From Gammaproteobacteria bacterium (GTDB taxonomy: Bacteria > Pseudomonadota > Gammaproteobacteria > Legionellales > Legionellaceae), in NCBI GenBank assembly GCA_030147635.1, contig JASBUZ010000025.1:62001-126000 (forward strand): 64,000 nt of DNA, read 5' to 3'. The notes beneath the pieces were generated by a model, which worked only from the letters and a program-made list of their open reading frames with translations, was not told where the DNA came from and did no database searches. This document shows positions 49,769-57,870 of this stretch, piece by piece (within the stretch, counting starts at the first letter, position 1; each line of letters starts with the position of its first letter). The position numbers and the translations under genes were made by a program.

Positions 49769-51160
49769 ATGACAAAAACACGTATTGAAACAGACAGCAT
49801 GGGCGAAATTGAAGTTTCTGCCGATAAATATTGGGGCGCACAAACCGAGCGTTCTTTACATCATTTTAATATTGGCTATGACTTGATTCCAATCGAAGTG
49901 ATTCATGCGTTTGGTATCTTAAAAAAAGCGGCAGCACTCACCAACCATGCGCTTGGTAATTTAGAAGACTCTAAGAAAGATTTAATTGTTGAGGCCGCAA
50001 CAGAAGTAAGTGAAGGAAAACTAGACGCACACTTCCCACTGCATGTTTGGCAAACCGGAAGTGGTACGCAATCCAATATGAATTCAAATGAGGTGATTGC
50101 AAATCGTGCTATCGAGATTGCTGGTGGCGAGTTAGGTAGTAAAACACCAATTCATCCCAATGATGACGTCAATCGCTCACAATCTTCTAATGATACCTTT
50201 CCAACTGCGATGCATATTGCAGCAGCGGTGGCCTTTCAAGAGAGGCTTTTGCCAGCAGTAAAAACTTTGCGTGATGGTTTAGCGGCTAAAATGGACGCAT
50301 TTAAAGACATCATCAAAATTGGCCGAACTCATCTGCAAGACGCAGTGCCGTTAACCTTGGGGCAAGAGTTTTCTGGTTATGTGGCGCAACTGGATGCCTG
50401 CATCGCACGCGTTGAAGCGGTATTACCTGAAATTTATCCACTCGCGCTTGGTGGTACTGCCGTCGGGACTGGGTTAAACACTCACCCACAGTTTGCCGAA
50501 AAAGTAGCGAAGCAAATTGCAGAGCTGACAGGGCTGCCATTTGTCTCTGCCCCTAATAAGTTTGAGGCCTTGGCTTCTCACGAGCCATTGGTGATGGCGC
50601 ACGGGGTATTAAAAGCGCTGGCTTGCGCTTTGATGAAAATTGCTAATGATATTCGCTGGCTTGGCTCAGGGCCTCGTTGTGGTATTGGCGAGTTGCATTT
50701 ACCTGAAAATGAGCCTGGTTCATCGATTATGCCTGGTAAAGTGAATCCGACTCAGGCCGAAGCGATGACCATGGTATGTACCCAAGTCATGGGCAATGAC
50801 ACGGCTGTTACCGTGGCCGCAAGCCAAGGAAACTTCGAGCTAAACGTCTTTAAGCCGGTCATTATCTTTAATGTGTTGCACTCCATTCGTTTGCTTGCTG
50901 ATACCTGTCAGAGCTTCCAAACTTTCTGTGTTGAGGGTCTTGAGCCAAATTTAGATGTGATTGCAGGTTATGTCGATCGCTCTTTAATGCTGGTGACTGC
51001 GTTAAACAAGCATATTGGCTATGACAAAGCGGCAAAAATTGCAAAAAAAGCGCATCAAGATAACTTATCTCTTGAAGAAGCTGCAATTGAACTTGGATTT
51101 TTGACCACTGAAGAATTTTCCGAGTATGTGCAGCCGGCCAAGATGATTGCACCGAGTTAA
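49769..51160 (+). CDS. fumC: class II fumarate hydratase
   Basis: The superfamily signature [15 protein letters not shown] lies near residue 316, and the N-terminus reads [23 protein letters not shown]. The ATG at 49769 gives 463 residues, close to the 467 of E. coli. A longer reading from 49691 adds a spurious hydrophobic stretch. The enzyme interconverts fumarate and malate without an iron-sulphur cluster. A large palindrome follows its stop. Confidence 0.97.
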   Translation: MTKTRIETDSMGEIEVSADKYWGAQTERSLHHFNIGYDLIPIEVIHAFGILKKAAALTNHALGNLEDSKKDLIVEAATEVSEGKLDAHFPLHVWQTGSGTQSNMNSNEVIANRAIEIAGGELGSKTPIHPNDDVNRSQSSNDTFPTAMHIAAAVAFQERLLPAVKTLRDGLAAKMDAFKDIIKIGRTHLQDAVPLTLGQEFSGYVAQLDACIARVEAVLPEIYPLALGGTAVGTGLNTHPQFAEKVAKQIAELTGLPFVSAPNKFEALASHEPLVMAHGVLKALACALMKIANDIRWLGSGPRCGIGELHLPENEPGSSIMPGKVNPTQAEAMTMVCTQVMGNDTAVTVAASQGNFELNVFKPVIIFNVLHSIRLLADTCQSFQTFCVEGLEPNLDVIAGYVDRSLMLVTALNKHIGYDKAAKIAKKAHQDNLSLEEAAIELGFLTTEEFSEYVQPAKMIAPS

Positions 51161-51180
51161 GCTGTAACTATCTGCGTCAC

Positions 51181-51224
51181 ATATTAAAACTAGGTTCAAT
51201 AATTATTGCACCTAGTTTTAATAT
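51181..51224. repeat. 44-bp near-perfect palindrome (terminator or operator)
   Basis: Perfect 15-base arms (51181-51195 and 51210-51224) flank a centre CAATAATTATTG that is itself a perfect palindrome, leaving one T/C mismatch per arm. The right arm continues as TTTTAATAT, so it could terminate fumC. It also overlaps a weak -35 (TTTAAT at 51217) paired, at 17 bases, with TATACA at 51240, so it could be an operator of the next gene. Confidence 0.7.
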
Positions 51225-51271
51225 AAACTAAACTCATACTATACAACTAAATTATATTGACGTGTTGTTCT

Positions 51272-52288
51272 ATGAGAAATCAGGCAGATAATATCAGAGC
51301 ATTTATTCTAAAAGAGGTGGTTGAACATCCACATGACTTAGTCAGCTTTGTTATGGCTGCATTCAAAGTGTCTCGAACGACGGTACTACGCCATATTCAG
51401 CACCTTATAAAGCAAGACAAACTCAGCAAAACCGGACATACCAAACAAATCACGTATACCTTAACAGAGAGTTTAAGTAAAATTTTAACAGTTAATTTAA
51501 ATACGAGCTTTGATGAGTTCGATTTTTTTAATCAACATTTTGCCAAACAACTTAAAAAAAACCTAAATAAAAACGCTTATGCCATTACTGAGTATGTGAT
51601 GACAGAATTGCTGAACAACTGTAAGGACCACTCCAAGGGCAGTAGGGCAACGGTACAGGCCTATTTTAAGCATGCAACTTTTTACTGTATGATTGAGGAT
51701 AACGGAGATGGGGTATTTAAAACCATTCAAGAGAGTGCCCCCTGGGATGATATTCGAGATATTTTATTTGAGTTGAGTAAGGGAAAGTTAACTCGAGACC
51801 CTATGAATCATAGTGGTGAGGGGCTTTTTTTTAGTGCACGGGCCGTAGATAGGTTCAGAATCTTTGCTAATGGGTATCAGTTCATTCGGGATAACTTAGA
51901 GCAAGACTGGACTTTTTGTGAATCTTCAGTCACTAAGGGAGCTCGAGTAGAAGTTGAAGTGAACAAAAATACAGACAGACAACTTGAAGATATATTTGAG
52001 GCGTACACTGAAGATTTTTCTTTCAACAAGACAGATATTCTGGTGGATTTATCACAACACTTTGGCGAGCGCTTGATTTCTCGTTCACAAGCGAAGCGTG
52101 TATGTCGACGTTTAGAAAATTTTTCTCATGTGACGTTGGACTTTAAAAAAATTGAAGCTGTTGGACAGGGGTTTGTGGATCAGTTATTTAGGGTGTATCA
52201 GAGAGAGCATCCTAACCTGGTGATTGAGTACATTAATGCGAATACCAATGTTGAGTTTATGATAAGACGCTGTCTGGCTGCGCTATAA
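51272..52288 (+). CDS. regulator with winged-helix, GHKL-ATPase and STAS-like (DUF4325) domains
   Basis: Three parts are readable in 338 residues. First, an N-terminal winged helix-turn-helix (FKVSRTTVLRHIQHLIKQ). Second, a histidine-kinase-type ATPase with N box TELLNNCKDHS, G1 EDNGDG and G2 NHSGEGLFFSAR. Third, a C-terminal STAS-like domain (LDFKKIEAVGQGFVDQLF). There is no phospho-acceptor His region, so it is more like a fused anti-sigma kinase and antagonist than a sensor kinase. No clear ribosome site is visible; a TTG at 51257 is an alternative start. Neither partner nor signal is known. Confidence 0.82.
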   Translation: MRNQADNIRAFILKEVVEHPHDLVSFVMAAFKVSRTTVLRHIQHLIKQDKLSKTGHTKQITYTLTESLSKILTVNLNTSFDEFDFFNQHFAKQLKKNLNKNAYAITEYVMTELLNNCKDHSKGSRATVQAYFKHATFYCMIEDNGDGVFKTIQESAPWDDIRDILFELSKGKLTRDPMNHSGEGLFFSARAVDRFRIFANGYQFIRDNLEQDWTFCESSVTKGARVEVEVNKNTDRQLEDIFEAYTEDFSFNKTDILVDLSQHFGERLISRSQAKRVCRRLENFSHVTLDFKKIEAVGQGFVDQLFRVYQREHPNLVIEYINANTNVEFMIRRCLAAL

Positions 52289-52320
52289 AAAATTTTTGTT
52301 TAATTTAGAAGATATTTATT

Positions 52321-52355
52321 CATGAAAATGTAAAGCTAGACTTAAGATTTTCATG
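52321..52355. repeat. inverted repeat with 9-bp arms
   Basis: CATGAAAAT (52321-52329) and ATTTTCATG (52347-52355) are perfectly complementary around a 17-base loop. No run of T follows, so it is not an obvious terminator. Confidence 0.5.
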
Positions 52356-52445
52356 GATAATGATTCACTTTGCGGGTTTCACCACGATCTTTTTCATTTT
52401 TGCCTGCTCAGAGATGGCAAAGAAGAGAACATAACTCTTGAAAGC

Positions 52446-52491
52446 GTCGTTGCGAGAACTGCGAGCGTAGCGCGGCAGGACGAAGCAATTG
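52446..52491. repeat. REP-like dispersed repeat
   Basis: GTCGTTGCGAG at one end and GACGAAGCAATTG at the other resemble the common proteobacterial repeat with GTCATTGCGAG...GAAGCAAT ends. The inner part CTGC...GCAG can also pair. I found one copy in the window, so family membership rests on remembered resemblance. The 282-base spacer 52289-52570 holds only this, the inverted repeat above and the tRNA promoter. Confidence 0.45.
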
Positions 52492-52532
52492 TAAGTTAAT
52501 AAGGATTGTGCCAATTTAGACTTTTTTATCCA

Positions 52533-52561
52533 TTGACAAACGCGATAAATATACGTAATTT
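52533..52561 (+). promoter_or_regulatory. promoter of tRNA-Leu
   Basis: Perfect TTGACA (52533-52538), 17 bases and TAATTT (52556-52561), followed by the GC-rich GCCCCG discriminator usual for stable-RNA promoters. The tRNA begins 10 bases after the -10. Confidence 0.78.
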
Positions 52562-52570
52562 AGCCCCGAT

Positions 52571-52657
52571 GCCGAGGTGGTGGAATTGGTAGACACGCTA
52601 GCTTCAGGTGCTAGTGGGGGCAACCCCGTGGAGGTTCGAGTCCTCTTCTCGGTACCA
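52571..52657 (+). tRNA. tRNA-Leu (anticodon CAG)
   Basis: The 87-nt sequence folds as a class II tRNA: acceptor GCCGAGG with TCTCGGT, D-arm GGTGGAATTGGTAGACACG, anticodon stem CTAGC/GCTAG with loop TTCAGGT, a long variable arm (GTGGGGGCAACCCCGTG) and TTCGAGTC in the T loop. CCA is encoded. It resembles E. coli tRNA-Leu(CAG) closely. Confidence 0.95.
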
Positions 52658-52664
52658 ATAGAGC

Positions 52665-52922
52665 TTATGATGATGCTTCTTTTGCTTGGGTTGCATAGAA
52701 GTTTTTCAGCTCAAAGTCGACATAATTTTCGAGTAATCGCTTGATTTCATGCTCTGCACCCACTTGGGTTTCATCTTCTGCATGAAAGTGCGTTTGTGCG
52801 AATCCTGGGGTGCTCAGTAAATAAATAGCATTGCCATGTGCCTCATAGAGGCGGGGCTCGGCACAACTGACTTCAGTAATTGTGTATGAAAGCTTAAATC
52901 CTTTGTAAATGTATTCAATCAC
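52665..52922 (-). CDS. small conserved-looking protein of unknown function
   Basis: The 85-residue product starts at a GTG (52922) with GGAG about 10 bases upstream. It is soluble, with alternating strands in the first half (IEYIYKGFKLSYTITEV) and a helical, acidic second half (EHEIKRLLENYVDFELKNFY). I recall similar small Legionella proteins but cannot name a family. It is convergent with the tRNA, ending 7 bases from it. Confidence 0.65.
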   Translation of the reverse strand: MIEYIYKGFKLSYTITEVSCAEPRLYEAHGNAIYLLSTPGFAQTHFHAEDETQVGAEHEIKRLLENYVDFELKNFYATQAKEASS

Positions 52923-53093
52923 GGTGATGTCGCTCCTACAACGCCCAAATAACCTGGGTCTTCCTTGGATATGTCATGTGCTTTTTCACAGGAAATTGCA
53001 CATAACGCTTTCGACTTTTGTAACACGCTTACTGTTCGTTTGCAAAAAAATGCAGCGATGTTTATCAAGATGGTGATTTTTTTAAGAAGCTTA

Positions 53094-53122
53094 TTCAATT
53101 TTTATACGAAACTAGATATACT
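53094..53122 (+). promoter_or_regulatory. possible promoter of the DUF47-pit pair
   Basis: TTCAAT (53094-53099), 17 bases and TATACT (53117-53122). The -10 is good and the -35 weak. The predicted transcript start near 53129 fits the ATG at 53155. Confidence 0.45.
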
Positions 53123-53154
53123 CAGCCTAGGCTTTGCTTGAGGGCTTTTTTGAG

Positions 53155-53829
53155 ATGATGGGAAATTTATTTAACATGTTTGGCCCCTCGCCAATTCGTC
53201 CCATTGAGCAGCACATGTACCAAGTGTATCAATGCGCAAAGCTCCTTCTTCCTTTTTTTGATGCAGTTCTAACCGAAAATTGGGATGAGGCAGCAAGAAT
53301 CCATGAGCAAATCTCAGAACTTGAAAAAGAAGCTGATTTAATTAAGCGAGACTTGCGACTGCACTTGCCAACGGGCTTATTTTTACCAGTTGGTCGTACG
53401 GATGTGTTAGAGCTTTTAAGTGTACAAGACCGAATTGCCAATAAATCCCAAGACATATCGGGGCTTATGATGAGTCGGCGCATGCATATTCCAGAGGCAT
53501 TGTCGGGACTATTTATTCCGTTTTTGACGTGCTCGCTGGATGCAGCAAAGCAAGCTTGTAAAGCCATTAATGAGCTCGACCAACTGCTTGAAAGTGGTTT
53601 TCGGGGCAGTGAAGTGACAATTGTCGAAGAAATGATTGTGACTTTGGACGAAATCGAGCATGATAGCGACGCCAAACTTGCGGAGATTCGTCATCGCATT
53701 TTTGAAATTGAAGAAACGCTACCGGCACTGGATGTGATGTTTCTTTATAAATTGGTTCAATGGATTGGGGACTTGGCCGATCACGCACAAACTGTGGGTG
53801 GACGGCTACAAATTTTGATTGCTCGGTAA
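53155..53829 (+). CDS. DUF47 / PhoU-like protein (TIGR00153 family)
   Basis: The protein is all helical, about 225 residues, with the family opening FGPSPIRPIEQHMYQV and E/D-rich helices such as EQISELEKEADLIKRDL and VTLDEIEHDSDAKLAEI that bind metals in PhoU-like folds. The ATG at 53155 fits the family start better than a TTG at 53134. It immediately precedes a Pit transporter, and such pairs are common. It probably modulates the transporter. Confidence 0.92.
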   Translation: MMGNLFNMFGPSPIRPIEQHMYQVYQCAKLLLPFFDAVLTENWDEAARIHEQISELEKEADLIKRDLRLHLPTGLFLPVGRTDVLELLSVQDRIANKSQDISGLMMSRRMHIPEALSGLFIPFLTCSLDAAKQACKAINELDQLLESGFRGSEVTIVEEMIVTLDEIEHDSDAKLAEIRHRIFEIEETLPALDVMFLYKLVQWIGDLADHAQTVGGRLQILIAR

Positions 53830-53837
53830 CTCATTCT

Positions 53838-55112
53838 ATGGATGCATCACTGCTTTATTTTTCATTAGCGATTATTTTTTGTTTCATGATGACGTGGGGC
53901 GTGGGCGCAAACGATCTCGCAAACGTCATGAGTACCACCATGGGCTCAAAAGCCATTACTGTAAAGCAAGCGCTTTGTGTTGCGGTGATTTTTGAGTTTG
54001 CCGGTGCATTTTTAGGCGGAACAGACGTCACTGAGACCCTGCGTGATGGCATCATCGATGTGCAGCTTCTATCCGATACACCCCTGATTCTTATCCAAGG
54101 CATTCTAGGCGTATTAATGGCGTGTACTATTTGGATGCACTTAGCGAGCTGGCTTGGCGTACCGGTTTCTATTACTAATGCGTTGGTTGGCTCCATGGTA
54201 GGTTTTGGCTGGTTGGTGCTTGGCAGCGACGCGGTGCACTGGGAGCAAGTCTCACAAATTGCCATTGGTTGGGTTACCTCGCCCCTGATTGCAGGGACAA
54301 CGGCCTACGCACTGTTTTTAAGTATCCAGCAAACTATTTTTGCAAAACCTGATTTATTAGAGCGCTCAAAACGTTTTATTCCGATTTACTTATTTTTAGT
54401 AGGTTCCGTCCTGTCATTTATTACGGTGTTTAAAGGGCTTGCCCACTTTGAAATTCAACTGAGCTTGAAGCAGAGCGTGGCGGTGACCTTAGGTACCAGC
54501 ATATTAATTACCTTGTTTGGGACCTTTGTAGTTCGACGTATTCCAGAAAAAGCGGACTTACGGCGTCGTGACCGTTTTGCCCAGGTCGAAAAACATTTTG
54601 CCGTTTTGATGGCAATGACCGCTTGTGCCATGGTATTTGCCCATGGTGCGAATGATGTGGCACTTGCCGTTGGGCCCTTAAGCATGGTGTATAGCCTGAT
54701 TTCACATGCAGGTGAGCCATTACAGGCAACTGGATACCCCGCATGGACTGTGCTTTTAGGGGCCTCTGGCGTGGTCATTGGTTTTTTGGTGCAAGGTCGG
54801 CGTGTGATTGAAACCGTGGGGAGTTCAATTACTGCATTAACCCCAAGCCGTGCTTTTGCAGCAACGCTTTCAGCAGCGACAACTGTTGTGATTGCAACCA
54901 GTCTTGGCATACCGGTGTCTGCAACGCAGACCTTAGTTGGCTCAGTACTTGGCGTGGGCCTTGCCCGGGGTATTGGGGCTTTAAACTTAATTGTGATCCG
55001 TAATATTTTTACTTCATGGATTTTAACGCTTCCTGCAGCCTCTATTCTCACCATTCTTTCTTATAAGTTGTTACATGTTGTTTTGACGCAACCCTGTACA
55101 TCATTAAATTGA
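53838..55112 (+). CDS. inorganic phosphate transporter, PiT family
   Basis: Both PiT signature repeats are visible: GANDLANVMSTTMGSKAIT near the N-terminus and GANDVALAVGPL near residue 275. Ten or more hydrophobic helices and a central soluble loop surround them. It takes up phosphate with a cation. The ATG at 53838 follows the upstream stop by 8 bases; a reading from 53760 would overlap it with an implausible polar extension. The last bases contain the promoter of the next gene. Confidence 0.95.
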   Translation: MDASLLYFSLAIIFCFMMTWGVGANDLANVMSTTMGSKAITVKQALCVAVIFEFAGAFLGGTDVTETLRDGIIDVQLLSDTPLILIQGILGVLMACTIWMHLASWLGVPVSITNALVGSMVGFGWLVLGSDAVHWEQVSQIAIGWVTSPLIAGTTAYALFLSIQQTIFAKPDLLERSKRFIPIYLFLVGSVLSFITVFKGLAHFEIQLSLKQSVAVTLGTSILITLFGTFVVRRIPEKADLRRRDRFAQVEKHFAVLMAMTACAMVFAHGANDVALAVGPLSMVYSLISHAGEPLQATGYPAWTVLLGASGVVIGFLVQGRRVIETVGSSITALTPSRAFAATLSAATTVVIATSLGIPVSATQTLVGSVLGVGLARGIGALNLIVIRNIFTSWILTLPAASILTILSYKLLHVVLTQPCTSLN

Positions 55113-55136
55113 TTTGATCGATAATTGGTCTATACT
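55109..55136 (+). promoter_or_regulatory. promoter of the small protein gene at 55174
   Basis: TTGATT (55109-55114), 16 bases and TATACT (55131-55136), overlapping the end of pit. The eight bases TTGATTTG, the spacing and the sequence just after the -10 recur before the gene at 57080. Confidence 0.65.
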
Positions 55137-55173
55137 TGTTATGTGTAACGAGTTTAATGATGAGGAGATAGTA

Positions 55174-55689
55174 ATGACTGATGCACATAATGAATTAAGT
55201 TACGTTGAGCAACTTCGACAAGTTTCACAACCTTATGTTGATTGGTGTCATGAGTTTCTCAGAGCAAGAACCTCAGGCGTTTTAAGCCAACAAGAAGAAG
55301 ATGCATTGAAAAGACAGGGTTATGGCGCGGCTCAAGAGTTTCAAAATGCACTTGATGACGGTGAAAAATGGGCTGTTGAGGCAGACCAAAAGCACTTGGA
55401 AGACATGAAAAGATTGGCAGAGGAGTTTGAGTATAACCCAAGCGGCCTGGAAATGTGTCTAGAAAAAATCACAGAGACTTTTAGTTGGCTTTCTGAAAAA
55501 ACTCAGGAACATTTAATTACTCCTATTTGTAATTTCTTCAAAGCCATTGGTGAAGCGATTAAAAATGCTTACACAGGGACCAAAGACTATGTCGGCGGAT
55601 TCTTTAAGAAAGAAGGCGATCAATCTGAAGAAGACCATAAGGATGATCTTAAGAAAGAGGGGGGTGTTGGACCCTTTCCTACTGAATAA
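55174..55689 (+). CDS. unrecognised acidic helical protein, effector-like
   Basis: The ATG at 55174 has GAGGAGATAGTA upstream and lies about 30 bases after the predicted transcript start. The 171-residue product is helical and soluble, with CLEKITETFSWL and EAIKNAYTGTKDYVGGFFKK near the end and an acidic tail (EGDQSEEDHKDD). Glu-rich C-termini occur in Dot/Icm effectors, which makes it a candidate only. The segment CLEK-x13-EH also appears in the 57080 protein. Confidence 0.65.
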   Translation: MTDAHNELSYVEQLRQVSQPYVDWCHEFLRARTSGVLSQQEEDALKRQGYGAAQEFQNALDDGEKWAVEADQKHLEDMKRLAEEFEYNPSGLEMCLEKITETFSWLSEKTQEHLITPICNFFKAIGEAIKNAYTGTKDYVGGFFKKEGDQSEEDHKDDLKKEGGVGPFPTE

Positions 55690-55720
55690 GAGTGGTTTGA
55701 GGTTAAATTGAAACTTACTG

Positions 55721-55746
55721 AATGGGGCCATTTGGCCCCATTTTTT
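55721..55746 (+). terminator. intrinsic terminator after the 55174 gene
   Basis: ATGGGGCC and GGCCCCAT pair around ATTT and are followed by TTTTTT, about 30-55 bases after the stop codon. Confidence 0.92.
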
Positions 55747-55795
55747 GTTGTGCGCCGGGCATGGCGTAGATGTAGGAGGTGAAGGAGGTCATGGG

Positions 55796-56782
55796 TCATG
55801 GGGTCAAGTCTGTTTTCATTTTTTCAACTATCCGATCTAGTTGCTTTTTGCGCTCAGAATCTCGTTTTACCTCTTGTGAAAAGGTATGAATGGCATGGGA
55901 TACACCGCCATAGTTTTTAAAGCCGAAAATAGTTGCCAGCTCTGACAGCTGGTAGCCGCCATGTTTATTTGCAAAATAAAGCGCTGCTTTTCTTGCTAGA
56001 TTTTTGGGTTGGCGCCCTTTTTGCAGTGTGACTAAAGATTCCGGATTTACGCGAAATACTTTTGCTGTTTCCAGTATGATCTTGTTAATTTCTGGTTTGC
56101 TGATGACTCTTTGCTTTTTAGGTGTTTCTTGCGAGGGCTTGTTTAGGCAAAGAGAGTCAAGAAAAGCATCGTCGCCTAGAACGGGGGAGGTATGTCCCTG
56201 GCTATAAAACAAAGTGAGTTGCTCATTTAAGTCATCATTATCCATGAAACTCTTATAATGGGTGAATTTGGCGGCGTCTTCGGTTTCTTGTGTAAGCTGG
56301 GCATACACCTCTTCTAACCGTAACCAAGCGGGTTGCTTTACTTTTCCAATATAAGCCAAGTAGCTGGACCACTTGTATAGATCCAGGGAGTTAACTAGTT
56401 TGGCGGCCGTTGGGTTTAAATGGATGTATTTACTGAGGTGGAGTAAATAGCTATCTGAGTCGACTAGAATGGCTTTGTAGCGCCCGCGAAACAACGGGCC
56501 GTCAGTTTTATTCCGTCGATTGTATCGCTGTGTATATACGCCATTAATATGCCTCATTGCTCGGCTTAAGTTGGCATTTGGCGTTTTTATCAACAGGTGG
56601 TAATGATTGCTCATCAGGCAGTAAGCATGTATCTCGGTATGGTATTGCTGGCAAGTTTCTTCGACTGTGCGTAAGAAGAGCGCTCTGTCTTTGTCGTCGT
56701 AAAAGATATTTTGCCTTCCCGCACCTCGATTCATCACATGATAGTAGGCATTTTCATAAAGTACTCGTTGTGGTCTTGCCAT
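55796..56782 (-). CDS. REP-associated Y1 (HUH) transposase with DnaA-like C-terminal domain
   Basis: The 328-residue product has the TnpA-REP opening YYHVMNRGAGRQNIF, the HUH metal pair His60/His62 in SNHYHLLI and a candidate catalytic tyrosine in SKYIHLNP (residue 119). Its last third (YQLSELATIFGFKNYGGVSHAI) resembles the DNA-binding domain IV of DnaA. Such transposases nick single-stranded DNA at hairpin ends. It appears intact. Its final codons lie within one inverted end of the element. Confidence 0.92.
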   Translation of the reverse strand: MARPQRVLYENAYYHVMNRGAGRQNIFYDDKDRALFLRTVEETCQQYHTEIHAYCLMSNHYHLLIKTPNANLSRAMRHINGVYTQRYNRRNKTDGPLFRGRYKAILVDSDSYLLHLSKYIHLNPTAAKLVNSLDLYKWSSYLAYIGKVKQPAWLRLEEVYAQLTQETEDAAKFTHYKSFMDNDDLNEQLTLFYSQGHTSPVLGDDAFLDSLCLNKPSQETPKKQRVISKPEINKIILETAKVFRVNPESLVTLQKGRQPKNLARKAALYFANKHGGYQLSELATIFGFKNYGGVSHAIHTFSQEVKRDSERKKQLDRIVEKMKTDLTP

Positions 56783-56863
56783 AAGATTAAAAATTAAATG
56801 AGAGAGTTTGTGATAAGGAGTTTACCTGTTTTTTAATAAAAAGAAAACAGACTTGACCCCATG
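55797..56863. mobile_element. REP-type transposon with 21-bp inverted ends
   Basis: The same 21 bases occur in opposite orientation at 55797-55817 and 56843-56863 (core ACAGACTTGACCCC), enclosing the transposase gene. The left copy overlaps the gene's last codons and stop. I saw no obvious target-site duplication, as expected for Y1 elements. Confidence 0.75.
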
Positions 56864-56902
56864 CTTATGCCCCCCAGCGCTACTCCCATGACCAAAGTCT
56901 CC

Positions 56903-56978
56903 CTGTAATGGATGACAATCAACCATTACAGGCTAACACGGAATGTGACATTTCTATTTTGCTAAGGATGTGACATTT
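56903..56978. repeat. short inverted and direct repeats beside the transposon
   Basis: CTGTAATGG (56903-56911) pairs with CCATTACAG (56923-56931). ATGTGACATTT occurs twice in direct order (56943-56953 and 56968-56978). The spacer 56783-57079 holds these, the transposon end and the next promoter, but no gene. They may be remnants of another insertion sequence. Confidence 0.45.
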
Positions 56979-57011
56979 TTAAATTACTACGACAAACTGA
57001 TTTTTTTAAAC

Positions 57012-57039
57012 TTGATTTGTTTTTAATGTGTACTATATT
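57012..57039 (+). promoter_or_regulatory. promoter of the 57080 gene, with overlapping small palindrome
   Basis: TTGATT (57012-57017), 16 bases and TATATT (57034-57039). ACTATA-TT-TATAGT (57032-57045) is a palindrome across the -10 and could bind a regulator. It closely matches the promoter at 55109. Confidence 0.65.
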
Positions 57040-57079
57040 TATAGTGTGTACTGAATAAGGTATCTACGAGGAGAGAGAG

Positions 57080-57760
57080 ATGAGTGACCACAAGAATCAA
57101 GAACAGCAACGAACTTGGTACAGAGCCGTCGTTGACACTGCGCATGGAATAACCAGTACTGCTGGTGTGTCTATGTATAATAAGGAAGTACATGACGAGT
57201 TTACAGCGAGAGCAAACAGAGTTGCAGCCGAGATAAGAGGGAATATTTCAGCATTGGAGCAGTATATCCAACGTCAGAATGAGCAGTCATTCCTAGAGAG
57301 CTCTGCGAGGAAGAAAGTTAAAAGGCACGCAGAGGAAAAGCTAGCAGAGTTTCGGCAGGCTCGTGCAGGGCTTGATAACAAGTTTAATGTAGATACGTTG
57401 AGTCCAGAAGATAGAGAAATTTTGAAGACTTTTCAGAAGGAGTTGGACCGCTGGGAGGCAATATTAGGGAACGTTATGGAGACAGGTAGATCCGCGGAGA
57501 TTCAAGGAGGAGGCTTTGATAAGCGAGTGTTTGATAAGCTGAATGATCTGAGTAAAAATGCACCTACTACAAAGGTTGGGGCCATTTATGAGGCATACTG
57601 CCACTGCCTAGAGAAAGTTGGAAGTGCTCTTGAGTCTATTAAAAACTTTGTGAAGGAGCATACACCAGATCTTGGTATCCAGAGTACTTTTGAAAGCATA
57701 AAAGGTAAATTCACAGGTGGTGATAAACCTGAGGAAGAGGAAGAACCAAAGATGAAGTAA
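57080..57760 (+). CDS. unrecognised coiled-coil protein with Glu-rich C-terminus, effector-like
   Basis: ACGAGGAGAGAGAG precedes the ATG. The 226-residue soluble protein is strongly helical (for example KVKRHAEEKLAEFRQA and EILKTFQKELDRWEAIL) and ends in GGDKPEEEEEPKMK, resembling the E-block of some Dot/Icm substrates. CLEK-x13-EH in the last third matches the 55174 protein at the same spacing. No known domain is recognised. Translocation is conjecture. Confidence 0.68.
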   Translation: MSDHKNQEQQRTWYRAVVDTAHGITSTAGVSMYNKEVHDEFTARANRVAAEIRGNISALEQYIQRQNEQSFLESSARKKVKRHAEEKLAEFRQARAGLDNKFNVDTLSPEDREILKTFQKELDRWEAILGNVMETGRSAEIQGGGFDKRVFDKLNDLSKNAPTTKVGAIYEAYCHCLEKVGSALESIKNFVKEHTPDLGIQSTFESIKGKFTGGDKPEEEEEPKMK

Positions 57761-57772
57761 ATTGCTCTTTGG

Positions 57773-57803
57773 AAAACGCAGGCGCAGTTAGTCTGCGTTT
57801 TTT
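57773..57803 (+). terminator. intrinsic terminator after the 57080 gene
   Basis: AACGCAG and CTGCGTT form a stem around an 11-base loop, followed by a T run. Confidence 0.85.
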
Positions 57804-57870
57804 CAATCCTTTAAGATTTTAAAGTATTTACTTTGATTTATATTTGATCTAAAATGTCTGCCCTTTTAAA

